Shown: piece by piece, positions 52,601 to 62,171 of the stretch
How the letters are laid out: every line of letters begins with the position of its first letter
Position numbering within the stretch: position 1 is the first letter of the stretch
NCBI GenBank assembly: GCA_021779195.1
Contig: JAJYBB010000012.1
Span: 30,780 to 94,779 of the forward strand
Length of the DNA stretch: 64,000 bases
Origin: Bacteroidota bacterium
GTDB taxonomy: Bacteria; Bacteroidota; Bacteroidia; Bacteroidales; Paludibacteraceae
Direction of reading: 5' to 3'
Position numbers and translations under genes: made by a program
The notes under the pieces: model-generated
The model's database searches: none
Told to the model about the DNA's origin: nothing
The model's input: the letters and a program-made list of their open reading frames with translations, nothing else

Positions 52601-52963
52601 GGTACCGTAACCAATAACTACGACTTCATTTAAACCTTGTACATTACTTTTTAGGATAACATTAATAACGCTTGAGGTGATTGGAATTTCTTGTTTATCC
52701 ATACCCACGTACGAAACTACTAAGATTTTTCCGTTAGCCGGAACGTTGATTTTGTAGTCTCCATTAATTCCAGTAGCAGTAGCAGCCTTAGTTCCTTTAA
52801 TTACGATTGATGCACCGATGATGGTTTCGCCGGTTTCATCTTTTACTACCCCTGAAACGGTTTTTGTTTGAGCTTGTATTATCCCGATTGATAAGAAAGC
52901 CATGAAAACCGGAATCACTAATCGCTTTAAATTCTTAGCTTTAAGTTGATTTGTTTTTTTCAT
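49685..52963 (-). CDS. SusC-family TonB-dependent transporter
   Basis: 1092 residues. After a Sec signal (KRLVIPVFMAFLSIGIIQAQ) there is a carboxypeptidase-like domain (TVSGVVKDETGETIIGASIVIKGT), the SusC linker EVVVIGYGTQKKKDLTGSIS, a plug (GKLPGVQVTTTEGSPDADIKIRVRG) and the long barrel ending in an aromatic residue (NIGVNITF). It imports oligosaccharides across the outer membrane with TonB energy. It leads the operon SusC-SusD-DUF5123-like-GH28. Confidence 0.97.
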   Translation of the reverse strand: MKKTNQLKAKNLKRLVIPVFMAFLSIGIIQAQTKTVSGVVKDETGETIIGASIVIKGTKAATATGINGDYKINVPANGKILVVSYVGMDKQEIPITSSVINVILKSNVQGLNEVVVIGYGTQKKKDLTGSISSVDEKQLKDIPVSNVAEALTGKLPGVQVTTTEGSPDADIKIRVRGGGSITQSNSPLYVVDGFIKDDIRDIAPSEIQDITVLKDASSTAIYGSRGANGVIIITTKNATQGKISVSYNGYVGYKEVSKLLSVLTPYQFAQKQYERALLGNTVSSDYESYFGNYGDIDLFNYMKGTNWQQETFGKPGYTQNHTLSLSGGTKTFSYMANYSYMYDKAIMYMSNFNRNNISLKLKYNPLKWLHLDFSSRYAATIVNGSGANDQTGMEKSTSDSRVKNAVIYTPIPLKNMVLQSDNPDARASLYSPLEATQDNNRYQNSKDFNLNGGITIDILKNLTLNSTFGYTNTYKIDNRFYGLTSYYVTNGGSLKRNNAYAPATFLQNTDYRTFENSNVLNYKKDNLFEGQNLNVILGQETYIRSSDYIFKDLEAFPQTYMSQDVWNNLSQGTNVSTIHFYNPDERMFSYFGRLNYDIFDRYLLAVTFRADGSSKFSNGNEWGYFPSLSAGWRISEEPFMQAAQNWLSNLKLRASYGEAGNNNIDNTAFKRVYTSSHSNYLPTNDFPNILTAGSTMANPDLKWETTVTRNVGLDFGVLNNRLNGSVEAYSNNTYNALILMNIGGIGYTSQWQNTATTLNKGIEVSLNAALVQTKDFNLNFAFNISMNRNEVVKLGNLTSYPFNEAWTSYSEASNSFMVSPGNPVGLIYGYVNNGMYSADDFSWTGTKWVMNAAKYTNYDAATKTYSDAKGNKFVDNSSIDGLTWGPGAMKLKDMDGDGKITLADKALIGNTNPKHFGAFSFTATYKGWDASLNFNWVYGNNIYNASKIELTTEFYKYRNMLGITANSYTQIDWATGNRITDPAILNTMNANANMWASPTGRYATTSWAIEDGSFLRLNNMTIGYTIPKKITKKFYVQQLRVYATGYNLLLLTKYSGYDPEVDTRRSTPATPGVDYSAYPKSRSYNIGVNITF

Positions 52964-53008
52964 TGTTTATTCATATTAGATTTATTGAATTGAATAATTT
53001 TATTGATA

Positions 53009-53016
53009 CAAAGGTA
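53009..53016 (-). promoter_or_regulatory. candidate -7 box (TACCTTTG) of the pectin SusC operon
   Basis: The minus strand reads TACCTTTG 45 bp before the SusC ATG, a match to TAnnTTTG. A TTTG about 24 bp upstream is slightly too far for an ideal -33. Confidence 0.55.
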
Positions 53017-53448
53017 TATTTGCGTTTATCTTTTGATGTTCAAAAAATGACGTTTATCAGTGGAATTTTTGACTAATTTTTTTTAGAATGTTTTTCGGTC
53101 TTATTTCTAAGGGGAATAGGAAATTTTAAATCTCTGCATGGCTTTAATTTAATTCAGGTAAAAATATGGGATTCCTGGATTTTTTTTATAAATAACCATT
53201 TTGTTTTATTGTTTGAATATTAGGGAAATAAGGAACGTATTATTTGGATTTTAGATTTTATATCACATGGTTTCTATTTATTATTACTTTCATTCTATTC
53301 GCAGTATTGCCGTACTTATGTTAAACATTTCATTCTTTTCAAATTATGCACCTTTCACGTTAGTTTATCCACAAAATGATTCTCCACTCGCTCTATTTTT
53401 GTATTTGTAAGTCTCCAACTGTTGGGTGGTGCTTAAATGGGAAAATTT

Positions 53449-53480
53449 AATTTTATGCTACTGAAAATCAGCATAAAATT
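53449..53480 (+). other. 11-bp hairpin in the leader of the pectinesterase gene
   Basis: AATTTTATGCT (53449-53459) and AGCATAAAATT (53470-53480) pair perfectly with a 10-base loop, 82 bp before the ATG. It may be a leader structure or a terminator-like element. The rest of the 599-bp divergent gap 52964-53562 shows only the SusC box. Confidence 0.5.
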
Positions 53481-53562
53481 TTAAAGTTAAATCAAAGTAA
53501 TTACTTTTCAAAACAGACTTATTTTACATGATTTTTTATTGATAACTTTAATTTAATTTTTT

Positions 53563-56500
53563 ATGAAAAGCAGATTTTACTTTTATGTTTTTGCCTTTAT
53601 GTTTTTTTTCTCTTTTGCGCATGGGCAAACAACATATGATTTCAGAGATGGAACTATTATTGCAAATGGAAAAAGTGCGGATGGGTCTCTTAAATTGAGC
53701 GGAGGGTCATATAGTTATCACAGTGCTCAATATGGGTTAAATATGAAAGTTGGTGGCTTAATTCAAATTGCTATCAACGGAAGTAACACGCTCAAGTTTT
53801 TAGGATCGAAATATTCCGGTCTTAATCTGCAGGGCATCTCGAAATTGGGAGTTAATTTGGGAACACAGCCCACTAAAGTTACCAACGATTTGGTTGATAC
53901 CTATGATTTTGTGTACACAGGTGTTGCCGACTCATTGAAGTTTACAACGGTGGCTGGTACTGGGAATGATCTTTACTTGCCTACCATTCAGGTGATCCCT
54001 CCTCAAGCTGGAGGTGATACCACCTTATTGGCAGCTCTTAAAAATGTGATCTATTATTTTGATTTAAGAGATGGAAGTATTATTCCTAATCAAACCAGTT
54101 TGAATGGAAACTATACAATTAACCAAGGTTTATTTAAAATTGAGAGCGGAACAAGCAATGCCTATGGATATAACGGTACTCAACATGGTTCGATTCTTAA
54201 AACAGGAAATAGGATTACATTAAAAGTGGCTGGAAATTGCCATTTAAAGATAGGTGGTTCCATGTATTCAAATGGTACGATTTCAGTGTCAAGTACAACA
54301 GGGGTATTTGATAAGGCTTCTCAGGCATCCAAAACAGCTGCCAATTACAGTACTGATGGTTCCAACATTGATTTTCTTTACGTAGGTACTGCAGGCGAAG
54401 TGGTGTTGGACTTTACCGGAACAACTTATATCCCAATTATCCAAGTTATCCCTGTTCCTTATGATGTTCAGTTAATTCCCTGGGTTCAAAAATCCGGCCA
54501 GATCGTCGTAAATGGCGTTGCCGTAAATTTAACAGCCGGTGCTACTATAACATCCAATCCTTCCGTAACGGTCGATGCAGGAACCGTTATCAGTGCAACA
54601 CCTGATATAGCTTCGATTCGCATTAATATGGGTGGAAAATCACTTGCCAATGTTGCAACTTCATTCTCGGGTAACATTTCCGCCGTAAGTGTAAGTGGCG
54701 ACACGCTGAAAATAACATATGCCGATACTACAACGAAACCGTATAGTTATAGGATTTTGGTATCCGATAACAGTGCCACTGTTTCTGCTCAGGCTGGTAA
54801 AACCTACAGTTATATGTTTATGGATGGAAGCGTTTTTCCGCAAATATCCTATTCATCATTACGTTACAGTACCTTTATTACTCCTGATGGTATTCTTACA
54901 CTGAATAGCAATACAACAACTGCTGCTCAACAATTTGGTTATCACGATTCAGCCCATGGTATTGTCATGTTTTCGGGTAACTCCATGAATTTTGTTGTGG
55001 CAGGAAATGCAACCATTACTTTCAGCACATGTATGTATGGTGCTGCTACCGATGCTGTTTTTAATTTCACTGATGCTGCGGGGAATGCGTTGGGAACCGT
55101 TCAAGGTACGGATAAAGGAACCGGTATTGAAAGTACGCATAGTTTTGCATATACAGGTCCATCCGGTGTTATCACAGCTACTTTAAGCAGTGCGTTGGCT
55201 CCTACCGGCGAATTTTATATTCACGGTGTATCTGTTGAAAATGCCGCAAGTATTGTAAAAACATCTAAAACAGATGTTTGGGACTTTGGTGCTGCTCTTA
55301 AAGATACAACGCTGTATAACAATCGTCTGACTGCTGATGTTATCAATAGCTGGTATCCGGGCGTTACTGCCGGCACATCAGGGAAATCTCTTCCTACCGG
55401 TTTCACTGTCGGGGTACTTAGTTGGGTCGGCGGAACAAACAGCGATCGTATCAGAACGTCAAACACAAATTTGACTCGTTACGATGCAAATAGCTGTCCT
55501 GCCTACGTAGCTGCCGATACATTGACAGGACTTTTGTATGTTAATTCAAGTGCCTCCTCTGCAAGGTATATTGGTTTAACTCTTAGTGCCGACGATGAAG
55601 TTACCGTTTATGCCAAATCGCAGAATGGAATTGGTAAACTGAATTTCCAATACATGGCTGATGCCACTCAAAAAGATATCGCTCCAATTACTTCTACTGT
55701 GGGTATTGTAAAGTTTGTGGCTAAAAAAAGTGGTGCGTACCATATTTTTGATTCTGCTGATAAACCATTCTATTACAGAATATTGAGAAAAGATGCAACC
55801 TATGCAACTTTAAGTGGCACACTCAATTTAACCGATGCTGCAGGCATTCCTTCAGGATATAGTGTTGTATTGACTAATGCTGCCGGAAAATCATGGAGTG
55901 ATACCATTCCTTCTGGAACAAACTATAGTGTAAAAGTCCCTGCCGGATACACCTATTCATTATCACTCGCCAACGCCAGTGGGTATATTATTACCAATGG
56001 AGCTCAGGTTACAGTAACAGGAAACGCAACACACGAAATAGCCATCAAGAAAGTGGTAATGTACAATGTTACAGGTGCAGTAACAGGTTTGCCAGTTACT
56101 CTTTTACCCAAAGTGTTACTCACCTACACACCTACCGTTTCTAAAATTTATGTTCCTCAACCCGCTGTCGATGCAACTGCAGGAACATATGCTGTTAAAT
56201 TAGAGCCGGGGTGCACTTACAAAATTACGGCTGCTGGAGTGAACGATTATTATATTCCGGTAGATACGATCAGCATCAAGGGTGATTCAATACATGCAAT
56301 TGCTTTTGCTCCAAAACCCGTATTTAAAGTGTCGGTTATTACCAATGGGTTAGATTCAATTCAAAGAGCTAAATTAAATGTAACATTTACCAACCTGAAT
56401 GAAGCAGGTTATTCATATAGCTTTAATAAGTTGGATAGTATGTATTTAAGAAATGGGGTCTACAAAATAACCTGTTCAGGCTTAGATCAGTACCCTTTGC

Positions 56501-58407
56501 AATTAGGACCTACTTCAAATGTTGCAGTGAACGGTGCTATTACTTCCAAAACATTAGCATTTGTGCCGGTAACTGACTGGTCGTTCGACGATGCTACCAT
56601 TACAAGCGGGACAACCACGGCTTATAAAGGAATGTTATTTACCGGAACTGTCTCAAATGAAATTGCGAAAGGTCATCTGGTTCTTACCGGAACCGGAACA
56701 GCACAAGTTCCTGTAAATCCAGGTCAGAAGGTGGTTATTACCTATTACTATTCGGCTAAATTTGTAGTAGTTCCCGGCGATACGGTAAAGACAAGTAGTG
56801 GAAGTACCAGTACTTTTGAAAGCAAAGAATATATTTATTCAGGATCAGTTCCCGGATATATGACCATTACCAATATAACGGGTACATCAAGCTATCTGAC
56901 CGATGTGGCTGTTGCCCAGACATTGCCATACGCTGCTACAATTTCGGTAGGTGTTGACAAAAATTACCAGACTATTAATGCTGCTCTTGCAGCTGTACGG
57001 GCTATGGTTCGACCAAACTTGGAACGTGTGAAAATAATGATTGATCCAGGTAATTATGAGGAAATGCTGAATATCGATGTGGCAAATGTTTCGTTGATAA
57101 ATGCTGCAACCACACCAAGTATTGCTCTTGCTAATAAAGGGGTTGATATTGACCCTAATGCAGTCAGAATCACTTCTTATTATGGACACGGCTACAACTA
57201 TTTCAGTATGGGTACCGATCAGAAATGGAGTGCAGATGCATTGAGAGTGAACAAAGAAAACGGATATACCACTTATTCAAATACAGGTAGCGGAACTACA
57301 AATGGTTCGTACTGGAATGCAACCGTTGTTGTTTCAGCTGGTGGTTTTGAAGCAAGTAATATCATCTTTGAAAACTCTTACAACCAGTATATTTCTAAGA
57401 AAGAAGCTGCAGATGTTGTTCAGGAATGGGCTTCAGGAGGTAAAGGAACACGCCCTACCGATTATGGAAATACATCTGTACAGAATAAGAGCTTTGTAGA
57501 AAGAGCTGCTGCAATTGCTTATACCAAAAGCGGAGACAGAAGCGTTCTGAATAAATGTAGAGTTGTAGGTCGTCAAGATTCCTTCTATGGAGCTGAGGGA
57601 GCTAGAGTGGTTGCCTATAAAGGTTCGTTAATGGGTGGTACCGATTATATTTTTGGTGGTATGACATTAGTTGCTTACAAAAGTAACCTGGCTATGAACA
57701 CAAGCGAAGTAAGTACAGATGTTTCGTACATCACTGCTGCACAACAAAATACATCACGTGGATATTTGATGTACGCTTGTACTGTAACTTCGGCGATACC
57801 AGGGACAGAAACAGCTTCAACCTTTTTATCTAAACCGGGTGAATTTGGTCGGCCATGGCAAGCAACTACCAGTGAAGTAGTATTCTATAATACAACAATT
57901 GAAGTAACAAATAATCCTGATTATGCAGGAAAGTCATTGATTGCTCCCGAGGGTTGGTTAAACTCCTTGGGTGGAACTTCGAGCAAGATGTATGAATTTG
58001 GAACCATTGAATTGTCTGGTGAAAATAATCAGGCAAGCCGTGCCAGTTGGTCAACCATTTTGACTGCTCCAACTTTAAATGACGGAACAGCAATTACAAC
58101 CCTGAATTTCACAAAAGGTACCGATAACTGGGATCCGATTCCTGATTTGATAGCTGCCGACAACAGTTTACCATCAGCATTTAATCTCCCTTTGAGTGTC
58201 AACATTCGGATTCACACCATGGGAAATCAGGTTCTGGTCTCAAATATTAAATCAAATACACATATCGGTATTTTTGGAATTGATGGTAGTTTATTCAAAT
58301 CAATTCAGGTAAATGGCGACTGTCAATTTCAACTTCCTCAGGGATTATGGATTGCCGATGTTAATCAAGGTGGAGATATTCTTCGAACAAAAATCTTAAT
58401 AAAATAA
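53563..58407 (+). CDS. giant secreted pectinesterase (CE8) with repeated beta domains and T9SS-like tail
   Basis: 1614 residues. Signal MKSRFYFYVFAFMFFFSFAHG. Three related beta modules open the protein (~25-145, ~165-295 and ~410-560), each with 'YDFRDG' or a variant and a later 'YSxxSGxxY'-like pattern; a fourth, weaker one begins about residue 565. Ig/carboxypeptidase-like modules (~745-1000) and another beta domain follow. The CE8 catalytic domain is at ~1125-1500: Gln1338 and Asp1339 in VGRQDSFYG, Asp1361 in GGTDYIFGG, and Arg1430 with Trp1432 in FGRPW. The last ~80 residues resemble a T9SS tail. It removes methyl esters from pectin so that GH28 can act. Divergent from the SusC operon. 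Confidence 0.9.
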   Translation: MKSRFYFYVFAFMFFFSFAHGQTTYDFRDGTIIANGKSADGSLKLSGGSYSYHSAQYGLNMKVGGLIQIAINGSNTLKFLGSKYSGLNLQGISKLGVNLGTQPTKVTNDLVDTYDFVYTGVADSLKFTTVAGTGNDLYLPTIQVIPPQAGGDTTLLAALKNVIYYFDLRDGSIIPNQTSLNGNYTINQGLFKIESGTSNAYGYNGTQHGSILKTGNRITLKVAGNCHLKIGGSMYSNGTISVSSTTGVFDKASQASKTAANYSTDGSNIDFLYVGTAGEVVLDFTGTTYIPIIQVIPVPYDVQLIPWVQKSGQIVVNGVAVNLTAGATITSNPSVTVDAGTVISATPDIASIRINMGGKSLANVATSFSGNISAVSVSGDTLKITYADTTTKPYSYRILVSDNSATVSAQAGKTYSYMFMDGSVFPQISYSSLRYSTFITPDGILTLNSNTTTAAQQFGYHDSAHGIVMFSGNSMNFVVAGNATITFSTCMYGAATDAVFNFTDAAGNALGTVQGTDKGTGIESTHSFAYTGPSGVITATLSSALAPTGEFYIHGVSVENAASIVKTSKTDVWDFGAALKDTTLYNNRLTADVINSWYPGVTAGTSGKSLPTGFTVGVLSWVGGTNSDRIRTSNTNLTRYDANSCPAYVAADTLTGLLYVNSSASSARYIGLTLSADDEVTVYAKSQNGIGKLNFQYMADATQKDIAPITSTVGIVKFVAKKSGAYHIFDSADKPFYYRILRKDATYATLSGTLNLTDAAGIPSGYSVVLTNAAGKSWSDTIPSGTNYSVKVPAGYTYSLSLANASGYIITNGAQVTVTGNATHEIAIKKVVMYNVTGAVTGLPVTLLPKVLLTYTPTVSKIYVPQPAVDATAGTYAVKLEPGCTYKITAAGVNDYYIPVDTISIKGDSIHAIAFAPKPVFKVSVITNGLDSIQRAKLNVTFTNLNEAGYSYSFNKLDSMYLRNGVYKITCSGLDQYPLQLGPTSNVAVNGAITSKTLAFVPVTDWSFDDATITSGTTTAYKGMLFTGTVSNEIAKGHLVLTGTGTAQVPVNPGQKVVITYYYSAKFVVVPGDTVKTSSGSTSTFESKEYIYSGSVPGYMTITNITGTSSYLTDVAVAQTLPYAATISVGVDKNYQTINAALAAVRAMVRPNLERVKIMIDPGNYEEMLNIDVANVSLINAATTPSIALANKGVDIDPNAVRITSYYGHGYNYFSMGTDQKWSADALRVNKENGYTTYSNTGSGTTNGSYWNATVVVSAGGFEASNIIFENSYNQYISKKEAADVVQEWASGGKGTRPTDYGNTSVQNKSFVERAAAIAYTKSGDRSVLNKCRVVGRQDSFYGAEGARVVAYKGSLMGGTDYIFGGMTLVAYKSNLAMNTSEVSTDVSYITAAQQNTSRGYLMYACTVTSAIPGTETASTFLSKPGEFGRPWQATTSEVVFYNTTIEVTNNPDYAGKSLIAPEGWLNSLGGTSSKMYEFGTIELSGENNQASRASWSTILTAPTLNDGTAITTLNFTKGTDNWDPIPDLIAADNSLPSAFNLPLSVNIRIHTMGNQVLVSNIKSNTHIGIFGIDGSLFKSIQVNGDCQFQLPQGLWIADVNQGGDILRTKILIK

Positions 58408-58430
58408 GAAATAAATATGTTCAACTTTTC

Positions 58431-58467
58431 AAAACACCCGATAATTTTTTTGTCGGGTGTTTTTTTT
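58431..58467 (+). terminator. terminator after the pectinesterase gene
   Basis: AAAACACCCGA (58431-58441) and TCGGGTGTTTT (58453-58463) form an 11-bp stem with an 11-base loop and a long T tract. It starts 24 bp past the stop. Confidence 0.92.
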
Positions 58468-58574
58468 ATTCATAATTTTCCAATGTCATTTATAAAGGAT
58501 AGTATTTTTAATCCAAATTATCGGTTTATTTTTGCATAAAAACCATTTCAACCCATTTTGTCTGTTTTTTGTCA

Positions 58575-58582
58575 TATCTTTG
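58575..58582 (+). promoter_or_regulatory. candidate -7 box (TATCTTTG) of the response-regulator gene
   Basis: TATCTTTG matches TAnnTTTG, preceded by TTTTG-rich sequence 15-20 bp upstream. The ATG is 71 bp downstream, so the leader would be about 65 bases. Confidence 0.6.
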
Positions 58583-58653
58583 TAATGAATATTACATAGT
58601 GACGAAATGTAGATTTTATTACTTTGTAACACAATTTTAATCCCCGAATAAGT

Positions 58654-59343
58654 ATGAATTCGTATCGTATTTTGGTCGTCGATGACGAAGAAGATTTGTG
58701 TGAAATTCTTCAGTTTAATTTAGAAACAGAAGGTTACTCAGTGGATGTTGCATATTCTGCCGAAGAAGCACTTAAAAAAGATTTAACAGTTTATAATTTA
58801 TTACTACTGGATGTAATGATGGGTGAAATCTCGGGTTTCAAAATGGGACGCATGTTGCGAGAAAATCACTCAACATCTTTAATACCAATTATATATCTTA
58901 CAGCAAAAGATTCTGAAACCGATCGATTGACGGGTTTCAATATTGGTGCTGATGATTATATTTCAAAACCATTCTCCATACGTGAAGTATTGGCTCGTGT
59001 TAAAGCTGTTATTCGTAGAATAGAAGCAAGTAAATCAATTGGTTTACCGTTGGAAAAATTGAGTTATGGAAAACTGGAGATGCAGCTTGATAATAAAAAA
59101 GTCTTGCTTGACAATAGAGAAATCCCTTTTACCAAGAAAGAATTCGAAATCTTGCATCTTTTTTTAGAAAATAAAAATCGAGTATTTTCAAGAGATGAAA
59201 TATTAGCCCGCGTGTGGAGCGACGAAGTTATTGTTCTGGATCGAACAATTGATGTTAATATCACTCGTTTGCGTAAAAAAATTGGTCTTTATGGAAAAAA
59301 TATTGTTACTCGTCTCGGCTATGGTTATTGTTTTGAGGAATAA
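58654..59343 (+). CDS. OmpR/PhoB-family response regulator, orphan
   Basis: 229 residues. Receiver domain with the acidic pair DDEED, phospho-acceptor Asp53 in LLLLDVMMG and Lys105 in ADDYISKPF. The C-terminal winged helix is OmpR-type (KKVLLDNREIPFTKKEFEILHLFLENKNRVFSRDEILARVW, then IDVNITRLRKKIG). No histidine kinase gene is adjacent, so the partner is elsewhere. It is likely a DNA-binding regulator; its targets cannot be read here. It lies between the pectinesterase terminator and priA. Confidence 0.93.
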   Translation: MNSYRILVVDDEEDLCEILQFNLETEGYSVDVAYSAEEALKKDLTVYNLLLLDVMMGEISGFKMGRMLRENHSTSLIPIIYLTAKDSETDRLTGFNIGADDYISKPFSIREVLARVKAVIRRIEASKSIGLPLEKLSYGKLEMQLDNKKVLLDNREIPFTKKEFEILHLFLENKNRVFSRDEILARVWSDEVIVLDRTIDVNITRLRKKIGLYGKNIVTRLGYGYCFEE

Positions 59344-59509
59344 GAGAGTGTACTGATTTTTTTCATATTGCTAAATATTTCTATCTAATCAACTCGTCTA
59401 GAGTAAAGGATTTTTTTAATAAGTATCTGTTTTGGCACCTAATTTTTTTCACAATACTTACAAACCACTAATTTTTCGAGTGAAGCAAGCGCAGTCTTGA
59501 ACTTTTTTG

Positions 59510-59541
59510 CTTCGTTTTTTGGTTCAAGCCAAAAAATGAAG
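59510..59541 (+). repeat. hairpin-forming intergenic repeat-like sequence
   Basis: CTTCGTTTTTTGG (59510-59522) pairs with CCAAAAAATGAAG (59529-59541), 12 of 13 plus one G-U, around TTCAAG. Its shape (Tn-rich stem with a TTCAAG loop) recalls short repeat hairpins seen between genes in Bacteroidota. It lies before priA, in the 283-bp gap. Confidence 0.45.
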
Positions 59542-59626
59542 TAGAGTTTTAGGGGCGAAGCTACTGATATTCAAGTTTATATTGACATAGGTAATAGAAC
59601 GGATAATCATTTTTTACTGATTACCA

Positions 59627-62086
59627 ATGAAATATATCGATGTAATTGTACCGTTACCTTTAGACGGAACTTTTTCCTATGTAGTTCCTGACGAATGGGC
59701 AGAGCAGGTGAGCATAGGTATGCGTGTGGTCATTCCTTTTGGGAAAAAGAAACTGTACACAGCCATTGTGAGTTTAATACATTCTCATAAACCGGATGTT
59801 CTTTACGAACTTAAAGAAATTATTTGTTTACTCGATAGCCAGCCAATATTGCGCTTTCCACAACTAAAATTTTGGGATTGGGTGGCATCGTATTATCAGG
59901 CTTATCGGGGTGATGTTTATCAGGCAGCAGTTCCTTCAGGTTTGAAATTGCAAAGTGAATCAATGATTTGCATTAATCCTGATTTCGAATCAAAAAATAT
60001 CTTATCCGATAAAGAACAAAAAGTGTTGGATGCCCTGTCAGATGGGAAACCTATTGATGTGGCTCAGTTGGCAAAAGCAACCGATATTCGTCAGCTTTTA
60101 CCTACATTGAACTTGCTTCTCGATAAAGGAGCTGTAGAAATAAGCGAAGAACTCATAGAAAAATTTCATCCCAAAACCGAAACGTATGTCCGGCTCGTCC
60201 CCGAAGTTCGTAAAGAAGATAATTTTCGACAGGTTTTTGAAGATTTAAGTCGAGCCCGTAAACAGCTGGATTTATTAATGATTTATATCGATTTGTCTAA
60301 ATGTTTGCAAGCAAATTTGATGCGCGAAATTTCTCGTAAAGAACTTCTTGAAAAAGCCAATGTCAGTAGCTCCGTGTTGAATGGATTGATAGAAAAAGGA
60401 GTTTTTGAACTTTATGTAAATGAAATCGATCGACTTAATCTATCTGAAATTGTAACTTCGGACATTTATCCATTAAATCATTTTCAGCAAAAGGCTTATC
60501 ATCAAATTGAAAATCTTTTTCTTGAAAAAAATGTTGTGCTGTTGCATGGTGTAACTTCAAGTGGTAAAACCGAAATTTATATTCATTTGATTCAGAAATC
60601 TTTAACTGAAGGCAAACAAGTATTGTTTTTAGTTCCTGAAATTGCTTTAACCACACAATTGACCACCCGGTTGAAGCGTGTTTTCGGAAGACGTTTGGGA
60701 GTATACCACTCTAAATTCTCTGATGCAGAGCGAGTCGAAATTTGGGATAATATATTGAATAACAAAACGTATGATGTTATTATAGGAGTTCGGTCTTCCA
60801 TTTTTTTGCCGTTCAGACACTTAGGACTAATTATAGTAGATGAAGAACATGACTCGAGTTACAAACAATATGACCCATCACCGCGTTATCACGCCCGAAA
60901 TGCTGCGATCGTGCTTGCCTCTATGCATGGTGCTAAAACATTGCTGGGAACAGCCACTCCTTGTATCGAAACGTATTTTAATGCCGAAACAGGGAAATAT
61001 GGATTAGTTGAATTAACTGAACGTCATGAAGATATGCAGTTGCCCGAAATTTTGGTTATCGACACAAAGGATGCGTATCACAGAAAGCAAATGCAGGGAC
61101 ATTTTTCCAATTTTTTATTGGAGAATATTGGGAAAGCACTATCAAATAAGGAGCAAATCATTCTTTTTCAAAATAGGCGTGGATATGCACCATATATTGA
61201 GTGCAAAGGTTGTGCGTATATTCCTAAATGTAAGAATTGTGATGTCAGTCTCACAGTGCATAAAATTTTCAACTCCATGACTTGTCATTACTGTGGTTAC
61301 ACCGAACCGATACCTGTCGTCTGCCCAGTTTGTAAAACACCGAATCTTACGACAAAAGGATTTGGAACTGAAAAAATCGAAGATGAGATAATGGAATTTT
61401 TTCCTGATGCAAAAGTCTCACGAATGGATTTGGATACCACCAGAACTAAAAAATCGTACGAAAAAATTATCGCTGATTTCGAACAACATAAAGTTGATAT
61501 TCTCATTGGCACTCAAATGGTTACTAAGGGATTGGATTTTGAACGTGTGCGTTTAGTCGGTATTTTGAACGCTGATAATTTGCTCAATTTTCCAGATTTT
61601 AGAGCACATGAACGGGCTTTTCAATTGATGGCGCAAGTAAGTGGTCGTGCCGGACGAAAAAATAAGCGGGGTTTGGTTATCCTTCAAACCACACAGCCCG
61701 ATCATCCTGTTATCGGACAGGTCATTCGCAATGACTTTTCAGCTTTATATAAAAATGAATGCGCCGAACGAGCATTATTTCATTACCCACCATATTTTCG
61801 GATAATTCTAATTGTAGTCCGCCATCGCGATCCAAAAATATTAAATCAAGCTGCACATCAGTTGGCGGTAAATCTTAAAACGGTGTTTGCAAATCGGGTG
61901 TTGGGACCGAACGAACCCTCAGTTTCCCGTATTCAAAATTTCTTTATCAAAAATATTCTACTTAAATTTGAACTTGCTGCTTCTCCCGAAAAGGCAAAAA
62001 ACCTTATCCAGGAAGTCATCATTCAGGTTCTTGCTGATCCTAAATTCAAATCTTTGCGCATTAGTTTAGATGTAGATCCCATGTAA
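59627..62086 (+). CDS. priA: primosomal replication-restart helicase PriA
   Basis: 819 residues. N-terminal DNA-binding domain (IDVIVPLPLDGTFSYVVPDEW), Walker A LHGVTSSGKTEIYIHL, the DEEH box LIIVDEEHDSSYKQYDPSPRYHARNAAI, the eight-Cys zinc region (ECKGCAYIPKCKNCDVSL, MTCHYCGY, CPVCKTPNL) and helicase motifs through GRAGR (VSGRAGRKNKRGLV). It reloads the replisome at stalled forks. It stands alone; no promoter of the usual type was found upstream. Confidence 0.97.
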   Translation: MKYIDVIVPLPLDGTFSYVVPDEWAEQVSIGMRVVIPFGKKKLYTAIVSLIHSHKPDVLYELKEIICLLDSQPILRFPQLKFWDWVASYYQAYRGDVYQAAVPSGLKLQSESMICINPDFESKNILSDKEQKVLDALSDGKPIDVAQLAKATDIRQLLPTLNLLLDKGAVEISEELIEKFHPKTETYVRLVPEVRKEDNFRQVFEDLSRARKQLDLLMIYIDLSKCLQANLMREISRKELLEKANVSSSVLNGLIEKGVFELYVNEIDRLNLSEIVTSDIYPLNHFQQKAYHQIENLFLEKNVVLLHGVTSSGKTEIYIHLIQKSLTEGKQVLFLVPEIALTTQLTTRLKRVFGRRLGVYHSKFSDAERVEIWDNILNNKTYDVIIGVRSSIFLPFRHLGLIIVDEEHDSSYKQYDPSPRYHARNAAIVLASMHGAKTLLGTATPCIETYFNAETGKYGLVELTERHEDMQLPEILVIDTKDAYHRKQMQGHFSNFLLENIGKALSNKEQIILFQNRRGYAPYIECKGCAYIPKCKNCDVSLTVHKIFNSMTCHYCGYTEPIPVVCPVCKTPNLTTKGFGTEKIEDEIMEFFPDAKVSRMDLDTTRTKKSYEKIIADFEQHKVDILIGTQMVTKGLDFERVRLVGILNADNLLNFPDFRAHERAFQLMAQVSGRAGRKNKRGLVILQTTQPDHPVIGQVIRNDFSALYKNECAERALFHYPPYFRIILIVVRHRDPKILNQAAHQLAVNLKTVFANRVLGPNEPSVSRIQNFFIKNILLKFELAASPEKAKNLIQEVIIQVLADPKFKSLRISLDVDPM

Positions 62087-62171
62087 GTTTTTGTTATTTC
62101 TGAATGTATCATGTTCAGGAATGCAATGTATTTAAAGGGTTTTAAACAATTGGTATAACCTTATTTTTTTC

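Noticed and set aside
58654..59343. Response regulator as the dedicated regulator of the pectin locus
   Set aside because: It lies downstream of the pectinesterase terminator with its own promoter and has no kinase or sugar-sensor domain; no link can be shown from the sequence.
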